DNA of 64,000 nt from Arabidopsis thaliana. Taxonomy: Eukaryota > Streptophyta > Magnoliopsida > Brassicales > Brassicaceae. This document shows positions 32,101 to 43,974 of this stretch, piece after piece. Made by a program: the position numbers and the translations under genes. The notes under the pieces are model-generated. The model did not search any database. It was not told the origin of the DNA and saw only the letters and a list, made by a program, of their open reading frames with translations. The stretch lies in assembly GCF_000001735.4 (NCBI RefSeq), contig NC_003074.8, forward strand, positions 3,224,101-3,288,100, written 5' to 3'. The first letter of the stretch is position 1. Every line of letters begins with the position of its first letter.

Positions 32101-35100
32101 ATTTGGGTTTCATTGTTAATTATGATTCCCCATCTAATTATTATGTATATTACTGTAATATAATTCCTACTAATGTTGTTATATGTTCTCTTTGATTCGA
32201 TGAAGATGTAAGAATCAGATATACCTACATATTTTAGAAATTATGTACGTGTCTCTGTTAATTATTATTTTAAATGATAGATTACTACTTCAATCTAATT
32301 TTAATTAATTTTTGAATTAGACAAAAGTATAAATATATATAGTCATTAGTTTTTCAGATAACTAAATAGACCGTAACTAGTAACATGCTTCGCTTGAGTT
32401 TCCCTTAAGCCTTTCTCGCTGTCATATATCTTATGAAAGAAGACATGGTTTGCGTTGCTAAACAAATTTGTTATTTCTTGCTAATATCTAATCTAAGATG
32501 TCGACGAAAAACAAAAACTAATCTATACGAGAATCTCACTGTATATTTAGTTTTGCTAGGGATGTTTAGCTTGTTATCATCTCACATTCTAAATTAGAAA
32601 ATACTTAAGAGTAATACATAGGATACATATATAAGCCAATTACTCTCTTTTTTCACCGCAAATCGTAAGAGTTTACTATACATAAACCTCTCGTTATCTA
32701 TTGATGTTTACTTGAAAACTCATAAAACTTGACAGAACTAGACTAAATTATGATATAGCCACCTGAAAACTCTTCTTAATATATCAACCCAAATCCATCG
32801 AATTACACAAGAAATGTGTTATTCAGTTCCAACCCTCAGAACATAGGGTTATTTGAGAAACAATGATGTTCTCTTTGTCCATGTCTCAAATAATTTGACC
32901 CCAAAGAAAACCTCAAGCAATCGAGACAAGGAAAGGCTTATTCTTGATCAAAGCATTTTCTACTACTCATAACTGGTTGAAAAGTGTGGGATACTCAGTT
33001 TCATCTGTTTACTTCTACTTTCTCTTTTGATTTCTATATTTCAGAAACGTGCGACGATGAAAGCAGACACGAGATCAAGAACTACTCACTCAATAATTAA
33101 AAGCTTTCTTCTAGTTAAACGGAAATTTATATACCAACCGACTTGCTCTCCTTAACTCTCCCATTATCCTCTCTTGACACCGCTTTTGTACTACTTCTTT
33201 GATTTATCTAAAACTATATAAAAAAAATGGGCAACGAGTTTTATACTTTAATAATCAGAGATTTATCAACTAAATACCAAATTAATTAGATATGCTATAA
33301 ATTTGTGGCTTTTCGTGGGGATTCTTTCGGTTGTAAAATAAACAATATAAAATGTTTATTAAATGATTTATATGAAAGTTATGAATTATACAAACACTAA
33401 AACTTATGTTTGCATATATTTATTTTTGTGGTCGAGTTAGAGTATCATAAACAGTGTTTATAAACTGTTTAATTTACTAGTAGTAACAAAATTAACTCTG
33501 AATTATATATTCGTAGATAATAATAAGATGAAAATATTGAATTTTAAACTTGTCGTCATGGGTCCAAATGTCCCAATAAACATTGAGCCGGTCCTGATTG
33601 TGTTATTATAGTACCATCAGTCCATCATCACAAAAATTCTACAATATCGCTACGTAATTTCAAATAATGGGGACATTTTACGTACTATGATTATTATATA
33701 TTTTGCCATAAGATGTATGCATATCTGCAATACAGTATATGAATATCCTGAAATAGTACAATGTTGGTAAATAATACTACTTCATCTTCCAATAATTTAA
33801 TGTAGACTATGTAGTTGTTCATAATTTTGTTTGTGACCGCCTATGATGGGTGAATATCTGACTTTTTGATAACAAAACGATTGTTTTTAGTTTTGTGTGT
33901 GGACATAAACAATGGATTATGAAGAGTGGATACTAATTTAGTAAATAATGTTACAGAAAGACACTGAATAGGCACAGTCAAATAAACTAAACATCCAAGA
34001 TATATTAACAATGAACACTTATCAATGACTTGATCAAGGAAAATTTTCTTTTATTAAAAATCAGTAAAAAAAAATGCTAGTTTACATGCACTCGTAAACA
34101 AATTGTTTCCCAACAAGAACACTCAGCTTTCTCTTATAGATTTCGATTGATTAGTTTTGACATCACCTTATAGTTTTGTTTGATTATTTCTTTTTCCAAA
34201 ACTTACTTATGTATATAGTACTGATTACTCAAAGTATGTACTAATTAATGTCTTTTAACAAAAAAGAAATGTACTAATTAATGTCTATTTGTATATATAT
34301 TATGGTTACATGCAGTCCATGTTAGTCGACTCTTCCCTAATGATTGGGAATAAGCAATAATTAGTCACTATCATTTTTATGTAATTATTAGCTACATCCA
34401 ACAATGGAGAGTAGACTTTATATAAAATTAACTCAGAGAAAAATAAACCCTGATTTCATCTATAAGAAAAGGATAATGGCCTTGTTTTATGCATATATGT
34501 CTTATGTGTGTGTGTGTGAACATGTCAAAAGGTCACTTATCAACCAAACATACTAAATTGAATAAAATGTATATTTAATTCAAAAGTATTATCAAGTACT
34601 CAACATTCATCCTAGTTACATTAAAGTAAATTAATCTGTAAAGATAACTAAACGTTTATTAATAAATAAAAAACATTTCAAGCCTATTGGTCCATTTCCA
34701 TTCCCGAAATCATTATCTTTTGTCTCAGTTACCAGATTGTCCACTTTCAAAAATATTGATTGATAATCTGAAAAGTCTTGGAGATACGATGAGCTGCACT
34801 TGCTGATTCGTTTTTACTTACTAATATATTCTTTACGTGAAGTGGGTGCTCTTCACATCATGCAACCATTAACAAATCGGCATATACTTCATAATACATA
34901 AACACGCCAACATGTGTTAGTCATATTATTATATTTTGAAACTGTATCTTATAACAAAATCAAGAGTTTCAGTTTACAGTTTTTTAGGACAAACTATAGT
35001 ACTAGTTGATAATACGTGCGGTGCGAATGTGCATGTATCTTGAAAATGTAAAAAAAAAAAAAGTCTACAAGACTACAAACATTATCAACTTACTTGCACT

Positions 35101-36323
35101 CATCAGATGTAATATAACTAACAAAGTTAAATTAATTAAGTCTTAGACATGCATACGTGATACGTCGTTTGGTATTTGATTCAGTTACAGTCTATAAGGC
35201 CAAAGTCTTTGTTCATAGATCGATTTCCACTTTCTTTCTTTTTTGGTTATATAAGATAATCTATTTTCACTTGATACAATATATGTTTGGTCATTAAGAA
35301 ATTCTACTATATTTTGGAATTGTTTTCAAGCTAAGAGATGACTTGGTCATTATCCCAAATTATTGTCTCAAGTCGAGGGAATAAGTCGTCGTACTCTTAC
35401 GACAAATTAGTTGGACTTAAAAGGTTTTTCTTTTCTTTCTTTCTGGTGTGTATCAATTTTAGAAATTAATAAGAATAGTGTATTTATTCATTAAACCATG
35501 TATGTACGTAGAGATGCGTACGTATACGTATTAGAAATATGCCAAGACGATACTAAAATTAAAAAAAAAAAAAATGGAGTGGAGTAATGGTAGAGAGAGA
35601 CGACGAAGAGAGAGCCGTAGATTCCGTGAGAGCCAGGCTTGCACTATCATTAATTTACACATTCGTTCACCCAAAGTAATCTCTCTACTTCCATTTTTTT
35701 TTTCTTTTTCTTATCTTTTGATTATTAATATTTTCTCAACGATGGTAGAATAGAGGATCACATTAAAAAAAATCAAACCAATTTTCGAAATTTACTGAAT
35801 ATTATAACAAAAACAAAACATGTAGTTCTTTCAACAGAACCAATCCAAAAATAAGTTGTTATACAGAGTAAATTAAAGGGATAATGAAGAGACAAAACAT
35901 ACATCACTCAAGTAATTGTCTAAATTTACACATCTTTTGTTATGTTTTTTTTGTCTCTCTCTCTCTCTCCTCTCTCTAGCTCTTGTGTATTGTGATGAGT
36001 TTGCCAAGTTGGGAAGATTGTAATAGAGACAATAACAGAAGTACTAAAATTTTAGAGGCTGCAAAAAGACAAGTCCAACATATTCCACACACTTGAGAAT
36101 GTGGTGTCTCTCTTTGACTCCTCTCCCTAAATCACTCTCTATTTATGTATGCATCTTTTCAATCCACACACATCTCTCTTAACACACAAATACATATTTA
36201 TATATATGTAATCCTTAAAGCTGATCATCTCCATCTTCAATTTCAATTCTCTCTATTTCATCTTTTCCGATTGATCAATTCCAATATTACGTCCTTTTTT
36301 TCTTGAATCTCTCTATATACTCA
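32101..36323. other. 4.2-kb gene-free region before the C2H2 gene
   Basis: Very AT-rich. No coding sequence is supported. It holds a (TG)n run near 34506-34518, a short insertion flanked by 18-bp direct repeats at 34236-34286, a poly(A) run at 35561, and a (CT)n tract at about 35957-35978. The last 300 bp carry CT-rich leader sequence of the downstream gene. The stretch at 35575-35700 (GAGAGACGACGAAGAGAGAG...) is GA-rich and less AT-rich but unrecognised. Confidence 0.45.
34236..34286. repeat. Short A-rich insertion with 18-bp direct repeats
   Basis: ATGTACTAATTAATGTCT occurs at 34236-34253 and 34269-34286, flanking the 15-bp insert TTTAACAAAAAAGAA. Confidence 0.9.
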
Positions 36324-37520
36324 ATGGAAGCAGCTGCGGAGGCTGTATCAGCCGCTAGGGAGCAATCATTGATCCTTAAAGGGAAACGGACTAAGCGGCA
36401 ACGTCCTCAGTCCCCAATCCCTTTCTCTATCATTCCTCCTATGTCTTCGCATGAACCGGATGCTGAAGAAGAGTCTACTAGTCTTGTTTCCAAGGAGAAG
36501 AGTCTCAATGATGAAATCAACAACAATAACATCAAGAATAATAACAATACTTTGATCAATGGTGTTACATCTTCATCTTCTGCCTCTTCATCTTCCAACA
36601 ACAATGCCACATTAAAGGCCACGGCTGACGAAGAAGATCAAGATATGGCTAATTGTTTGATCCTCCTCGCCCAAGGTCACTCTCTTCCCCACCTCCAACC
36701 GCAACCGCACCCCCAACAACAAACAAGACAGCTTATGATGAGTTACCAAGATTCCGGTAACAACAACAACAATGCGTATAGATCTAGCAGCAGGAGGTTT
36801 CTAGAGACATCTTCATCTAACGGGACCACAACGAACGGTGGTGGAGGCAGAGCCGGTTACTATGTTTACCAGTGCAAAACATGTGACCGGACTTTTCCGT
36901 CTTTCCAAGCTCTTGGTGGGCATAGAGCCAGCCACAAGAAGCCTAAAGCCGCTATGGGTCTTCACTCTAACCATGACCACAAGAAGTCTAACTACGATGA
37001 CGCCGTTTCTCTCCATCTCAACAACGTTCTCACCACAACTCCTAACAACAATAGTAACCATAGATCGCTTGTGGTATACGGCAAAGGTAGTAATAATAAG
37101 GTCCATGAATGTGGGATATGTGGAGCCGAATTCACATCCGGGCAAGCATTAGGTGGTCACATGAGACGCCATAGAGGTGCAGTGGTAGCCGCAGCAGCCG
37201 CCTCTACCGCCACCGTATCGGTTGCGGCCATTCCGGCTACTGCAAACACGGCTTTGTCATTGTCGCCAATGTCGTTTGATCAGATGTCGGAGGGTCCAAT
37301 TCAGGCTCCCGTTAAGAGAGCGAGGAGCGCGGTTGTGTCGTTAGATTTAGATCTGAATCTACCTGCCCCGGAAGATGAGAATCGGGTCAACGGATTAAGC
37401 TTTGCTTCAAAGCAAGAACACGAACAAGAACATGAACAAACACAACAGAAGAAACAGAGAGAAGAACAAAAGTCTCTTGTCTTGTCTTCTGCTCCTACAT
37501 TGGTGGATTGCCATTACTAA
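36324..37520 (+). CDS. C1-2i type C2H2 zinc-finger transcription factor
   Basis: Intronless, 398 residues, corresponding to At3g10470. It has two plant-type fingers with the QALGGH signature: the first from Cys184 ([18 protein letters not shown]) and the second from Cys263 ([18 protein letters not shown]). A leucine-rich L-box (NCLILLAQG) lies near residue 109, and an EAR repression motif LDLDLNL at about residues 340-346. This order (L-box, two fingers, C-terminal EAR) is that of ZAT-type transcriptional repressors, often stress- or development-responsive. Long Asn and Ser homopolymer-like runs separate the domains. The frame is open upstream only through TTG; the first ATG is at 36324, giving [17 protein letters not shown]-rich leader precedes it. 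Confidence 0.93.
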   Translation: MEAAAEAVSAAREQSLILKGKRTKRQRPQSPIPFSIIPPMSSHEPDAEEESTSLVSKEKSLNDEINNNNIKNNNNTLINGVTSSSSASSSSNNNATLKATADEEDQDMANCLILLAQGHSLPHLQPQPHPQQQTRQLMMSYQDSGNNNNNAYRSSSRRFLETSSSNGTTTNGGGGRAGYYVYQCKTCDRTFPSFQALGGHRASHKKPKAAMGLHSNHDHKKSNYDDAVSLHLNNVLTTTPNNNSNHRSLVVYGKGSNNKVHECGICGAEFTSGQALGGHMRRHRGAVVAAAAASTATVSVAAIPATANTALSLSPMSFDQMSEGPIQAPVKRARSAVVSLDLDLNLPAPEDENRVNGLSFASKQEHEQEHEQTQQKKQREEQKSLVLSSAPTLVDCHY

Positions 37521-40309
37521 AATCAAAATTCATTAATACCTAATCAAACAAAATTAAGCAGAAATTGATGAACCATTTTTTTAAGAAAGTTACTGATTCC
37601 TTGCTTTGTACAAGACTTGCAAGATTCTTCTCTCTTTTTTTTCCTTTCTTACTTCCTTAATTTCAAAGGAAAAACCATATATTATACAAATATATATACT
37701 CCCATTAGGCATATGCAATGCTTTGTAATTACATCCAAGTTAATGTAAGATCTTTTGGTTACACAATATAAATAATAAAAACCACATTCGTTTACTATTG
37801 GGGCTTTCTCATAAAGAGACCACATTCCCAACATCCTTCTTTGTATATATTTAAATGAATCAACTAAAATACATAGAAATAAAAAATTTCTCTATACTAT
37901 TATTTTCAGTTGATCCATTCAAATCATTTTCTAAAAACTTATGTCACGTTCATGTATACTTTTAGTTAAAGAATGTTTTTTTTTTTTTGGATTGGAAAAA
38001 AAAAAAGCTCAAACCTTTTAAGAAAATAAAGCTCATGAAAAGAGCGTGACGGGTCCAACTCTTTTTTTTGGTTAAATTTGCAATTTAAACAGATTACTTG
38101 TTCATGTTGACATTGAAATAGCAGGTCGAGAGCGAGAGATCAAAATGCAATGTATTATGCCCTTAATTTATGCTTTTATATATTTTGTTTATTAATGTCA
38201 CATATCTTATTATGGATATACTTTGCAACGGATCACAAATCTTACCCTGAAATATGCAACCTGTTACCGGAATTGAAATTTCATAACACACTATTCTCAG
38301 CTCTTCAAGATTCAGTGTTTCATTCGTGAAGACGAATGCATGTTGTTCTAGTCTCGATACGAGAAACTGCGTTTATGAAAATAAGAAAAAGAAGAATAAA
38401 TTAGCATGGGCTTGATTTACACCCGTCCGTCACCGAAATGGGCTACAAATAAATCATGGGCTTTTAATATTCTAACTTAGAAGAAATTTGGCCCATTGCT
38501 TAAACACGAGGCACAAACCATATATTTTTTTTGAGCCAAAAAAAAAAGTCTTGATATTTTAGCATTTTGTCCTTTTTGGAGACAGTGGTGTCAGATAGCT
38601 GACAACCTATATAAATAAATAAATAAAATAGAGTTTTCTTTTACTCTTACTTTCTTTATTAGTTTCATAATAATATGTGTAAAAGTAAGAGTTGGATATT
38701 TTTCGTTTTAATTTCTGCCTTCGAATTAGTTACGCATACAAAGCATAAGAGACAAGAGACATAGCGTACCAAAAAAGAAGAAAATAGTGCAAAAATATCA
38801 TATAGTTTTCTGGTACGCCTCATCAATTCCACCCCCGTACACCATAATTATATAGAATTTCAATATCGAAATGTCGACAGCAACAAAATTCAACATGTCG
38901 AATAATATTGTTTTAAATATTCCATTTTACTAGAAGATGAAAAAAAGAGAGAAGAAAGTAACCTTTTGTCTTTGTCACCTTGACTTAAACAGTAATACAA
39001 ACCCCACAAGTAAATTATTCAAGTTCAAATCGTAGTTAATGTTTATATTTGAGAATTGCAAATGGTTTAAACGAAAACCAAACTACGAATTACAAATTTG
39101 AAGAGGACTTGTACTAGAAAATAAATAGAGAAAAGAAGAATAATAAATAGTAACAGAAAATGGGAAAGATGATGATTCGTGTGGACCAAGTCTCTCCTCC
39201 CCTTTAGCTTGCCTTATTGGTAAAGTATCCTCCTGCAAGCAAACGTATCTGTCACTCCTTTTTTATTTTCTTTCACCTTCTATCTTATTCTCATTAATTC
39301 TTCTTTTTTGGTCAACTTCATGTATAGAAAATAATACCAAAATTTTTTGATATAGTAAAACTATTAGAACTGAATTTCAAACAAAAATAATACAAATTTA
39401 AGCAAAAAAATATTAAAAATAAATTTTAAAGAATATTTTTACATATAATAAATATACATAGTTGATACTTTTATATAATTATTAATTTATGATATTAATG
39501 AGACCATATATTTACATAGAACATTCAAAATAATTATTATCTTATTAATCTATCGATATATATCACTTTTTATACTAGTTTTTGGAATCTTAATAATTTA
39601 TTAATTTGTAGAAGTTATTAATTTATAGAGGTTTTACTGTACATGTCAGCATTTAACTTTTGATAAGCACAAAACCATTACATATTTTCCAACCAGATTA
39701 TTTTCTATTTATCCTAGCGTTTGTAAATCTTTGAACTACAATAATTTATCAAATACAATATAAGATTTTTATACTAAAGATGTATACAATGCATTTAACA
39801 TTAAAGGAAACAAATAAACTCTAATCTTTTAAAAAAATACTTTACCTTTTAAAAAGAGTTATTAATCACATAAGCAATATTTAATTTTTCATTATTTTTT
39901 TCATCATCTGTCTAACATATTACTTTTTAAAAAATATTTATCGTTGGATACTTACTTTTCAGACCACACACTAGGACTAGTGGTTCCTTTATTTTACTGC
40001 ATAGAACGACAACAAAAAGCTAAGCAGTAACATTTTTTAGGGTTTTATTACTGCAACACTCAAAAATGAGAAATTATTATTAAAATTGAAAATGAAAAAT
40101 AGTAATCGCAATCCGAAATTACTTTTTTTCTAGCCTTCTAGGAACTCGAAAAGAAAGCAAATTTCTTGCAATTGAAGGTACCTGCTTCTCTTTTTCTGGT
40201 TTGTCTGGTTTCATATTAAAAAAAACATTTTGACAACTATATTTCTGGTTTGTCTGAAAAAATTGAGAAGAAAACCTAGAAACAAATACGGTCTTTTTTT
40301 TTTCTTTTT
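37521..40309. other. 2.8-kb intergenic region before NAC050
   Basis: AT-rich, no gene supported. It contains poly(T)/poly(A) runs near 37978-38005 and 38527-38548, TAAA repeats at about 38610-38630, and an Emigrant-like MITE at 39353-39639. From about 40010 onward it matches the upstream region of NAC052 and is part of the tandem duplication. Confidence 0.5.
39353..39639. mobile_element. Degenerate Emigrant-like MITE
   Basis: The right end, read inward on the minus strand, starts CAGTAAAACC and continues CTCTATAAATTAATA. I recall this as the terminal inverted repeat of the Arabidopsis Emigrant family (pogo-related). The left end reads TAGTAAAACTATTAGAA, a decayed partner. Both ends are flanked by TA (39351-39352 and 39640-39641), the known target for this family. 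The interior is AT-rich and non-coding at 287 bp. The family assignment is from memory. Confidence 0.6.
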
Positions 40310-42681
40310 ATGGGTCGCGAATCTCTGGCTGTTGTGTCCTCGCCGCCATCGGCGACTGCGCCCAGTACTGCTGTGTCGGCTACCTCGCTTGCTCCTGGCT
40401 TTCGATTTCATCCGACTGATGAGGAACTCGTGAGCTATTACTTGAAGAGGAAGGTTCTGGGTAAACCTGTACGCTTCGATGCGATTGGAGAGGTAGATAT
40501 CTACAAGCATGAGCCCTGGGATTTAGCAGGTTCGTTAGGTTTCTTCTTCTTCATTTCTGCTTATCTCTATGATTTGGGGGTTTCTGTGAATTTGATGCTT
40601 CTGATTTGGGATTTTTGTCGCCTGGGCTTATTGGTTGTTCCGTCTTCTGGCTCAATTCTGGGAAATGAGTTTAGCTTTTACGTGCTCCGATTCGTTTTCT
40701 GGGAAATTTTTTGTTGCAGAGAAGATTCTCTGTTCGTACCTGGCGCTAAGTTTAGGCAATTAGGCTTTAACACTGTGAAGACATTCCATCCAATTGACTT
40801 CTTAACTGAAGAAAGTCGAATTTTCTTCAGATTGCTTTAAGAATTTCGTGTTTGCTTGTGCTACAGTTATGTTTGCTTGTGCTACAGTTATGTTTGCTTG
40901 TGGATCAGGAAATGAAGTTTGTTGCTTGTGTGTTTGGCTATCTGAAGTGTTCTCAAGTATGATCTGAAAGAAAAAAAACCTTGTGATGTGTTGTGTGTTT
41001 CAGTGTTTTCGAAGTTGAAAACTCGGGACCAAGAATGGTACTTCTTCAGTGCGTTAGATAAGAAGTACGGTAATGGTGCTAGGATGAATCGAGCAACTAA
41101 CAAAGGGTACTGGAAAGCAACTGGAAAAGACAGAGAAATCCGCCGGGATATTCAGTTGCTCGGTATGAAAAAGACGCTTGTTTTCCACAGCGGGCGTGCT
41201 CCAGACGGCCTTCGGACTAATTGGGTCATGCACGAGTATCGCCTTGTGGAATATGAAACTGAAACTAACGGAAGCCTGCTGGTATTATGTTGTCCAAAAG
41301 AGTTACTTTTGAATTGGGGTTATCTCATTTTGTAAGAATCCTATCTTATCTTACTTCTTTGTCTGGGTGCAGCAGGATGCATATGTGTTGTGCAGAGTGT
41401 TTCACAAGAATAACATTGGGCCACCAAGTGGGAACAGATATGCGCCATTCATGGAAGAAGAATGGGCTGATGGTGGAGGAGCTCTGATTCCAGGAATAGA
41501 CGTTAGGGTCAGGGTAGAGGCTCTACCACAAGCCAATGGAAACAACCAGATGGACCAGGTTTGTACTTTCTTTATACTCAAATGTTTCTTATATGCATAA
41601 CCTCTGTGATACATCCCTCTAATGTGAATCATCTCTCTTGATTCACAAGATATTATATTTCTTATTGCAAAAGCTCTTTGCTTCTCTAAGTGCTGTTTCA
41701 GTGGGCTGATTTACTTAAACTGCACAATTCCATTAAGTTTGCTATCACCTTTTGTAGAACTCAGCTCAACCTTACAGCTTTATCTAATGAAAGGTCTCTC
41801 TTGATTCACAAGATATCTAATTTTTCTTTATGGTCCTTTTTCTTTGAGATTTATCCTTTGATTACATGATATTTCAGACTTACAATCTTCGTTTGGCATT
41901 AAAGGTGCTCAACAAGAGAAATATTTATTGTGTTTTGGTTAATCTGCAAAGTCGATCAACGCGTTTTGGTTTGAGATATTTTATGTCTGTTGGGGTTCAC
42001 ATAACTTGTAATTTGTTGTAGGAAATGCATTCAGCAAGCAAGGATCTCATTAACATCAACGAGCTACCGAGAGATGCTACTCCAATGGACATCGAACCTA
42101 ACCAACAGAATCATCATGAGAGTGCCTTCAAGCCACAGGAGAGTAACAACCATAGTGGTTATGAAGAAGATGAGGACACACTCAAACGCGAGCACGCAGA
42201 AGAAGATGAGCGTCCTCCTTCTCTATGCATTCTCAACAAAGAAGCTCCACTACCTCTCCTGCAATACAAACGTAGACGCCAAAACGAGTCCAACAACAAC
42301 TCAAGCAGGAACACACAGGACCATTGTTCGTCCACAATAACAACCGTCGACAATACAACCACCTTAATCTCATCATCTGCTGCTGCTGCTACCAACACTG
42401 CCATCTCTGCATTGCTTGAGTTCTCACTTATGGGTATCTCCGACAAGAAAGAAAACCAGCAGAAAGAGGAAACTTCTCCTCCTAGTCCAATTGCATCTCC
42501 TGAAGAGAAGGTTAATGATCTCCAGAAGGAGGTTCACCAGATGTCTGTTGAAAGAGAAACTTTCAAGCTTGAGATGATGAGTGCAGAGGCTATGATCAGC
42601 ATTCTCCAGTCAAGAATCGATGCGCTGCGTCAGGAGAACGAGGAACTTAAGAAGAAGAACGCCAGTGGACAAGCTAGTTAA
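40310..42681 (+). CDS. NAC050: NAC transcription factor NAC050
   Basis: Four exons (40310-40529, 41004-41281, 41373-41558, 42022-42681) give 447 residues. The NAC DNA-binding domain (about residues 27-165) has all subdomains: [28 protein letters not shown], the [21 protein letters not shown] segment, [12 protein letters not shown] and [10 protein letters not shown] Gln/Asn- and Ser-rich region follows, then a C-terminal coiled coil ([20 protein letters not shown]... to ELKKKN). The protein is known to act with its paralogue NAC052 and the H3K4 demethylase JMJ14 in gene silencing and flowering-time control. It is one half of a tandem duplication. Exon 3 starts at a CAGCAG tandem acceptor, so Gln167 may be optional. 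A (TCT)n run lies in the 3' UTR. Confidence 0.96.
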
Positions 42682-43974
42682 ACCACCGCAACATCTCTCC
42701 AGGTGTCTTCTTCTTCTTCTTCTTCTTCTTTGCCTCTTAGCTGTAATCTTCTTAATAGTATGAGCTATGGATGTAGCTTCTTCAGACGGATCAGAAACCT
42801 TATGAATCTCTGTTGTAAAATTAGGATAAAACGGAACGGAGCCAACCAACTAGGTCTTTTTATTTTATCCTTTTTTACTTTGGATGTTTCTGCATCTTTT
42901 GGGAACATTTTCAGGCTGATCCATTGTCGTATATTATCATCTATCTATCTAGTCTTTTCAGACAAGAACTCGCTTTTGTTTGGTTTCCTCTCAAGAAATG
43001 TTCAGTCTCCATAAAGAAAGCTTTTTCCTTGGGGTAATCATTAGTGGTCAGATATGAGGGCATAATCGTCATTGTCATTTGAAATGACCTTCTGGTCTTC
43101 CGGACAAGAACCACTCTGTTGCTTGATGTTTCTGTGTGACTGTCTCCACAGTCCACAGGGAAGAGAGCTTCTTAGGTAAAGTCGTGATTAGTGGAAATGA
43201 TTGAGGGTATAATCGTCATTGACTAATTCAGCGTTACGATTTAGGAATGTGGTTCCGTCAACGACGTTAGAAGACTTTTGTTACACGTAATTTGCAATTA
43301 TTTGTTTTTTCTCTAAAAGCGAAAAGCGCTTGGTACGATTCAAGCCTGGATTCCATCTCTCTCCCATTAAGTTTTCAAGAAGAAGTTTTGATCACAGACG
43401 TATTTTCGAAATGGTTTCATATCTTACTAGGCAATGGAATTTCGTAGGTGTTATAGAGTTTGGTGTTTATATTTTACTTTTAACTACATCGTCCTATTAT
43501 ACGGAACCTGTCTTTTTTTTTTCCACACGGAACCCTGAATGATTGTACTTTTTGGTAGGTTTGTTCTTTATTCGAGAGTTGTAAAAAAACATTATTTACT
43601 TTTAAGATGACTACGAAAGTGTAATTTACTAAATTACTTTTCATTATTTACTCCCAAGTATAATTTACTACAAAAAGCTACGCAGTAAAATTTTGCTAGG
43701 GTTTATTACTGCGACATAATGAAATGTAAATCGAAAATTGGTATCGCAATCCAAAATACTTTTTTGTTGCTCTCTACTAGCCTGCCTTTCTGGGAACGCG
43801 AAAAGAAAGACAAAATTTTCTTGCAATTGAAGGTACCTCAAATCTTGTGCTTATCTCTTTGGTTTCTTCTTCGTCAAACCATCTGCCCAACTTGTGTTTT
43901 TGTTCTTCAGGTGAGGTTTGGTGAAAGGGAAATTGAGAAAACCCTAGAACAAGTACGGTCTCTATTTTGCTTTA
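42682..43974. other. NAC050 3' flank and NAC052 upstream region
   Basis: The first half (to about 43330) is repeated after NAC052: a TCTGTTGTAAAATTAGGATAAAACGGA-like stretch, CATCTATCTATCTAGTCTTTTCAG, GAGGGCATAAT-GTCATT, and a GTCAACGACGTTAGAAGACTTTTGTTACACGTAATTTGCAAT-like stretch. The last 300 bp match the NAC050 upstream region (CAGTAA.ATTTT...AGGGTTTATTACTGC). A (TCT)8-type run is at about 42706-42730. Confidence 0.65.

Noticed and set aside
32101..36000. Search for CRISPR arrays, LTR elements or microRNA hairpins in the long gene-free stretch
   Set aside because: No regular repeat-spacer pattern, no long terminal repeats and no clear hairpin visible by eye; arrays are not expected in a plant genome.
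36303..36323. TTG-initiated extension of the C2H2 protein
   Set aside because: Non-ATG start within a CT-rich leader; first ATG at 36324 fits the family.
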